From CAZZKG01 sp964654825 (GTDB lineage: Bacteria; Gemmatimonadota; CAZMKB01), in contig CAZZKG010000050.1 of NCBI GenBank assembly GCA_964654825.1, forward strand, positions 1 through 27,838: a stretch of 27,838 bases of DNA, in the 5' to 3' direction. Position numbers and translations under genes: made by a program. Of this stretch, positions 24,701-27,838 are shown piece after piece. Below the pieces are notes generated by a model. It saw nothing but the letters and a program-made list of their open reading frames with translations. It made no database searches and was not told the DNA's origin. How positions within the stretch are numbered: the first letter of the stretch is position 1; every line of letters starts with the position of its first letter.

Positions 24701-24810
24701 GAATCTTACCTTCGTCGAACAGGGTTTACGCATGATGGTGATATCTCGAGTACAGGGATGGACTCCTCCTTACTATAATGAATGTAATGGCATCAGAGAT
24801 TCTTACATTG

Positions 24811-24840
24811 ATTATACGATTTGCCTGCTGGTTTTGTTCA
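24811..24840 (-). promoter_or_regulatory. Candidate promoter of the Omp28-like gene
   Basis: Reading the minus strand, TGAACA (24840-24835) and a perfect TATAAT (24816-24811) are spaced by 18 bases. The start point would be near 24804. The -35 matches only four of six positions. It overlaps a perfect 7-bp inverted repeat at 24838-24856. Confidence 0.5.
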
Positions 24841-24856
24841 GATTCGGGAAATCTGA
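24838..24856. repeat. Perfect 7-bp inverted repeat near the Omp28-like promoter
   Basis: TCAGATT (24838-24844) and AATCTGA (24850-24856) are perfect reverse complements with a 5-base centre CGGGA. The repeat overlaps the -35 of the candidate minus-strand promoter. It has no T-run for a terminator of the upstream beta-propeller gene, so an operator is the simpler guess. Confidence 0.45.
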
Positions 24857-24958
24857 CAGCAGGTTCGGCGCGCGCGAGTCGTAAATTTCAGTCCTCCAGC
24901 TATAGATCACACTTCACAAACTGCGGTCTGATTCAGAGAAAACAGGTTTGACGTTCCC

Positions 24959-26515
24959 CTATTCCAACTCGAGCGGGAAGGGGGTCCGGTCGAGCCATCC
25001 TCCGTTCCATCGCATCACCGCTTCGATGTCGTATGTCCCGGTCGGAGCATACGCCGGTATCGTGACGTCGAAGTCGAGGTCAACGATCTCCCCCGGTGTG
25101 AGGATGAGATCCTCCCCGGTGTACAGGTCGTAACTGACCTGGACGGGCGCGCTCACCACGAGCTCCAGCTCATCGTATTTCTGATCGGCGGAACCGGTGT
25201 TGTGGAGGCGCAGGCCGAGGCTGAACGTCGTGTCCCTCGGAACCGGTCCGGCCGGGTAATCCGTCGCGGTGATCCGGGCCCCGGTCGTGAGATCGATACT
25301 GTAGACGCGGCCGCCGTAGCCGGACTGAGTGGCGTGCATCCTCTTACACGCAACCGCCGCCTGTGTCCCGTCGGGAGTGATGTCCACTCCGAACACCGAA
25401 CCGGGAGTGTCCAGGACGAATATCGGGTCGGGGCTCGTCTTCTCGAAAACAAACATCTCTTCGTGCGGATATTCCGGGTCTCCCCAGTAACCGGCTATGA
25501 AGCGGGACCCGTCAGCCGAGATGTCCACGTGCTCGAGCGCATCCCATATGAAGTAGCCGCCTCCCGGACCTCCTTCGATCTCGATGGTCCAGAGCGGGTT
25601 CGAGTCGTAGGTGTCGAACACGCTGAGCCAGTTGTGGCCGCGGCTCAACCAGCTGGTGGCGCCGATGACGAGGGTCTGGCCGTCGTCCGACAGGTCTACC
25701 GCGTCGTAAAAACAGTCGGACATCGGGCCGCCGGGCGGTTCGTATTCCCAGAGGAGCTGGAAGGTGTCGCCGACCCGCTCCCGCACGGTGACGATCGAGG
25801 GGAAGAAATCCACGGCCGATGCCAGAATGGACCCGTCGTAGGAGAGCGCGTGACCCTTCGAGAGGGCACCGTAGTCCGTATAGAGGATGTCCCTTGTGTC
25901 GGTGTCGAAGGCGTACACGCCGCTCATGTCGCTCACAAGTGCCGTCGAACCGTCCCCGCTCACCTCGACCGCGTCTATACCGGCGATACCGACGTTGTGT
26001 GAGAAGTACCAGAGAGGGCTGGAGGAGCCGGGATCGAATACCGCCGCCAGGACATGGGTATCCGATGAGGAGCAGGCCACGATTTTCGATCCGTCCGATG
26101 ATACTGAACCCCGTGCGAACAAGGTGTTACCCGGAAACTGGTAGTGCCAGTCGGGTGTCCCGTTGTCTCCCGACCACTTGTATACCCCGGTCTTCTCCTG
26201 AGTGAGATCCGAGTATACGATCACCTTCACCACGCCGTCCGCTGACATCGAAAAATCGGCATCGATCGTTGTGGGCTGGATCCCCTGAATCCAGATGGGA
26301 GGCCAGCCGCCCCAGGCGTCGAAGAGAGCTGCGGTGGCGGGCTGGTAACCCACGGCGGAGAGGATTCTGTTTCCGTCATCGCTCAGGGCTATCCCCAGAG
26401 GGGTCTGGGTGGTGATACCCGCGTCCCAGATGATGTCGGTCGATCGCTGGGACCGGGCCGGCAGAGCGAAAATCAGCAGGAGTATAATCGTCATGGTATA
26501 CCTCGAAAGCGTCAT
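24959..26515 (-). CDS. Exported beta-propeller-like protein
   Basis: The 518-residue product has a signal peptide (MTLSRYTMTIILLLIFALPARS). Repeated blades follow, built around LSDDGNRILSA, SSDGSKIVAC, VSGDGSTALV, LSYDGSILASA, LSDDGQTLVIG, ISADGSRFIAGY and ITPDGTQAAVAC, each about 45-60 residues apart. This suggests a seven- or eight-bladed propeller spanning about 30-400. The C-terminal 100 residues look like an Ig-like beta domain (NTGSADQKYDELELVVSAPVQV). No sorting domain is present. GGAGG lies 6 bases before the ATG. Binding or scaffolding is likely; no enzyme motif is seen. Confidence 0.85.
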   Translation of the reverse strand: MTLSRYTMTIILLLIFALPARSQRSTDIIWDAGITTQTPLGIALSDDGNRILSAVGYQPATAALFDAWGGWPPIWIQGIQPTTIDADFSMSADGVVKVIVYSDLTQEKTGVYKWSGDNGTPDWHYQFPGNTLFARGSVSSDGSKIVACSSSDTHVLAAVFDPGSSSPLWYFSHNVGIAGIDAVEVSGDGSTALVSDMSGVYAFDTDTRDILYTDYGALSKGHALSYDGSILASAVDFFPSIVTVRERVGDTFQLLWEYEPPGGPMSDCFYDAVDLSDDGQTLVIGATSWLSRGHNWLSVFDTYDSNPLWTIEIEGGPGGGYFIWDALEHVDISADGSRFIAGYWGDPEYPHEEMFVFEKTSPDPIFVLDTPGSVFGVDITPDGTQAAVACKRMHATQSGYGGRVYSIDLTTGARITATDYPAGPVPRDTTFSLGLRLHNTGSADQKYDELELVVSAPVQVSYDLYTGEDLILTPGEIVDLDFDVTIPAYAPTGTYDIEAVMRWNGGWLDRTPFPLELE

Positions 26516-26831
26516 CGTTCTCCTCCTTTATTGCATATGATTGTAAAATAATCTTTGTTCATCCCTGGATCGATTATACCGGAATCAAGGCGGGAAGTCA
26601 ACCGAAAATGGCACTTGACCATCAGGAGTGACGGCCAACCGTTTATCTGCTGTGTCCGGTTTATTAAAAATTTCAGAACAAAATAATTCCGACTCCGGTA
26701 CAATGCAGAAGAAGGGTGCATGATGAGCGGTTTCCTCTTCCTCTCATCTCAGTAAATATTCGAAAAGTCTACAGGAGACGATGCACGTATTTCTCGTCCG
26801 AGTAATTCATCGTGAGTGAAGGAGGAGTGGT
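26516..26831. other. Divergent intergenic region
   Basis: These 316 bases separate two divergent exported-protein genes. The minus-strand promoter (26573-26601) is clear. For the plus-strand gene, TACAAT at 26699-26704 could be a -10, but no acceptable -35 sits 16-18 bases upstream. A small inverted repeat, ATGCA/TGCAT, surrounds 26703-26721. No gene is supported here. Confidence 0.5.
26573..26601 (-). promoter_or_regulatory. Sigma-70 promoter of the beta-propeller gene
   Basis: On the minus strand TTGACT (26601-26596) and a perfect TATAAT (26578-26573) are spaced by exactly 17 bases. The start point would be near 26566, about 50 bases before the ATG at 26515, which also has a strong AAAGGAGGA. 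Confidence 0.85.
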
Positions 26832-27838
26832 ATGAACATGGAATCTGGAACTGAGTATAAGTTTTGGAGGCTCTCGAGCTTCCCGACCCTCGTTATTCTG
26901 CTCTCGCTCCTGTTCTGGCCCGCCCGGGATGCTCGTACGTACGTTGTTCTCAAACGGGATCCGGGTGAAGTCACGCCGTCGTCTCTCGTCGTCAAGTATC
27001 ATGACGTAAATGAAGTCAAGCTCGCCGTCTCCAACACGGGACAGATCGGGATCGATCTGATTTTGGGGAACGGAGCCGGATTCTGGCCCGGAACGAGTCC
27101 GAACAACTACGTGTTCGGGACGGGAATGTGGATCGGTGGTCTGGGGGATGTCGACGGAGACGGTCAGACCGACACACTCTTGCTGCAGGCGTACGATCCT
27201 ATGAGCGGCGGGTCGGAGTTCGACGAGGGCCGCTACGGCCAGACTACGACCGATCCGCTCGCTTCCGTTTTCCGGAGTAACGATGCGGATGATCTGGAGG
27301 ACTGGCCGGAAGAATTCAAGGTCATCGACCAGGACCCCGACAGCCCGACATTCGGCCAGGAGATCCCGCTTGTGATGTCCGACCAGGACATCGTGACCAT
27401 TTACAACAGCGTGGACGCGATGCCGCTCTTTGCCACCCCCAGCCCGCCGTTTGAGATCAGACAGAGGAGCCTCGCGTTCACCTCGGGCCTCTCGCGGCAG
27501 GTGATCTTCTTTATCTTCGAGATCGAAAACATATCCGACAGAGTTCCCGGAGTGGAGCCATTCACCCTCGAAGATGCCTGGATGGGCTATGACTCGGACC
27601 TGGACATCGGGGGCGAGTTCGCCGATGACCGGACGAGTTTCTTCCGAAACCAGGTGACCGAAGAGGGAGATACGATCCCGGTCAACATGGGTTTCGCCTG
27701 GGATGAGGATTTCGATGAATTCAATTTCATCGGCGATCCGGGGTTCGTGGGGATCGCCTATATTCAGAGCCCGGGCAATTACCAGGACGGGATCGACAAC
27801 GACGGGGACGGGATGATCGATGAGTCGCCGTTTAACGG
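26832..27838 (+). CDS. Exported protein, 3' end beyond the window (partial)
   Basis: An uninterrupted frame runs from ATG 26832 to the last base (335 codons), so the stop lies outside the window. GGAGG at 26821-26825 is 6 bases upstream. The N-terminus has a signal peptide (hydrophobic PTLVILLSLLFWPA near residues 18-31). The body contains VFGTGMWIGGLGDVDGDGQ and later DGIDNDGDGMIDE, the latter a calcium-binding thrombospondin type 3-like segment, and resembles large secreted proteins of FCB candidate phyla. Such proteins often end in a sorting domain, which cannot be seen here. Function is unknown. Confidence 0.82.
   Translation, partial: MNMESGTEYKFWRLSSFPTLVILLSLLFWPARDARTYVVLKRDPGEVTPSSLVVKYHDVNEVKLAVSNTGQIGIDLILGNGAGFWPGTSPNNYVFGTGMWIGGLGDVDGDGQTDTLLLQAYDPMSGGSEFDEGRYGQTTTDPLASVFRSNDADDLEDWPEEFKVIDQDPDSPTFGQEIPLVMSDQDIVTIYNSVDAMPLFATPSPPFEIRQRSLAFTSGLSRQVIFFIFEIENISDRVPGVEPFTLEDAWMGYDSDLDIGGEFADDRTSFFRNQVTEEGDTIPVNMGFAWDEDFDEFNFIGDPGFVGIAYIQSPGNYQDGIDNDGDGMIDESPFN

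Noticed and set aside
25202..26002. 266-codon plus-strand open frame opposite the beta-propeller gene
   Set aside because: It is antisense to a gene with clear repeats, signal peptide, SD and promoter. The long frame is a GC-driven shadow rich in Arg and Val.
1..27838. CRISPR arrays, insertion sequences, prophage or integrase genes
   Set aside because: No regularly spaced repeats, transposase-like frames or attachment-site duplications were seen in reading both strands.

Overview
The window reads as a chromosomal piece of a bacterium from the FCB (Fibrobacteres-Chlorobi-Bacteroidetes) superphylum, probably a candidate phylum such as Krumholzibacteriota, Eisenbacteria or a relative. The reasons are the rplM-rpsI-rpsB-tsf gene order, secreted proteins ending in a FlgD-like C-terminal sorting domain (SQNYPNPFNP motif), moderately high GC, and a 100-N scaffold gap typical of a metagenome assembly. 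The phylum assignment is inference; no search was run.

Bases 1-14113 are a dense, all-plus-strand housekeeping block. It holds tRNA-Thr(CGT); glmM and glmS (UDP-GlcNAc precursor supply); dtd, maf and mtnA (tRNA proofreading, nucleotide house-cleaning, methionine salvage); rplM, rpsI, rpsB, tsf, pyrH and frr (ribosome, translation factors, UMP kinase); uppS, cdsA, dxr and rseP (isoprenoid and phospholipid precursors, intramembrane protease, with the N gap inside rseP); and ridA. Several starts are TTG or GTG and are fixed by Shine-Dalgarno (SD) spacing.

Bases 14114-22283 are an accessory, mostly exported region on the plus strand: a parallel beta-helix protein behind a near-perfect sigma-70 promoter, a rho-independent terminator, a lipoprotein of the sulfatase/alkaline phosphatase superfamily that lacks the formylglycine motif, a CDGSH/4Fe-4S/CDGSH protein, two subtilisin-family proteases in tandem (the second apparently starting at ATA), and a small sorting-domain protein.

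Bases 22427-26515 are on the minus strand: a large exported thioredoxin-like (Omp28-related) protein with a sorting domain, and a beta-propeller-like exported protein. A divergent, truncated exported protein starts at 26832 and runs off the window.

The most notable observation is in the minus-strand Omp28-like gene. Its reading frame continues upstream of the first apparent start through one in-frame TGA (24580-24578) to a signal peptide. That TGA falls exactly at the first cysteine of the expected CxxC redox motif, giving U-A-S-C. A strong hairpin lies just downstream, where a bacterial SECIS would be. This is a candidate exported selenoprotein with a UxxC active site and a C-terminal sorting domain.
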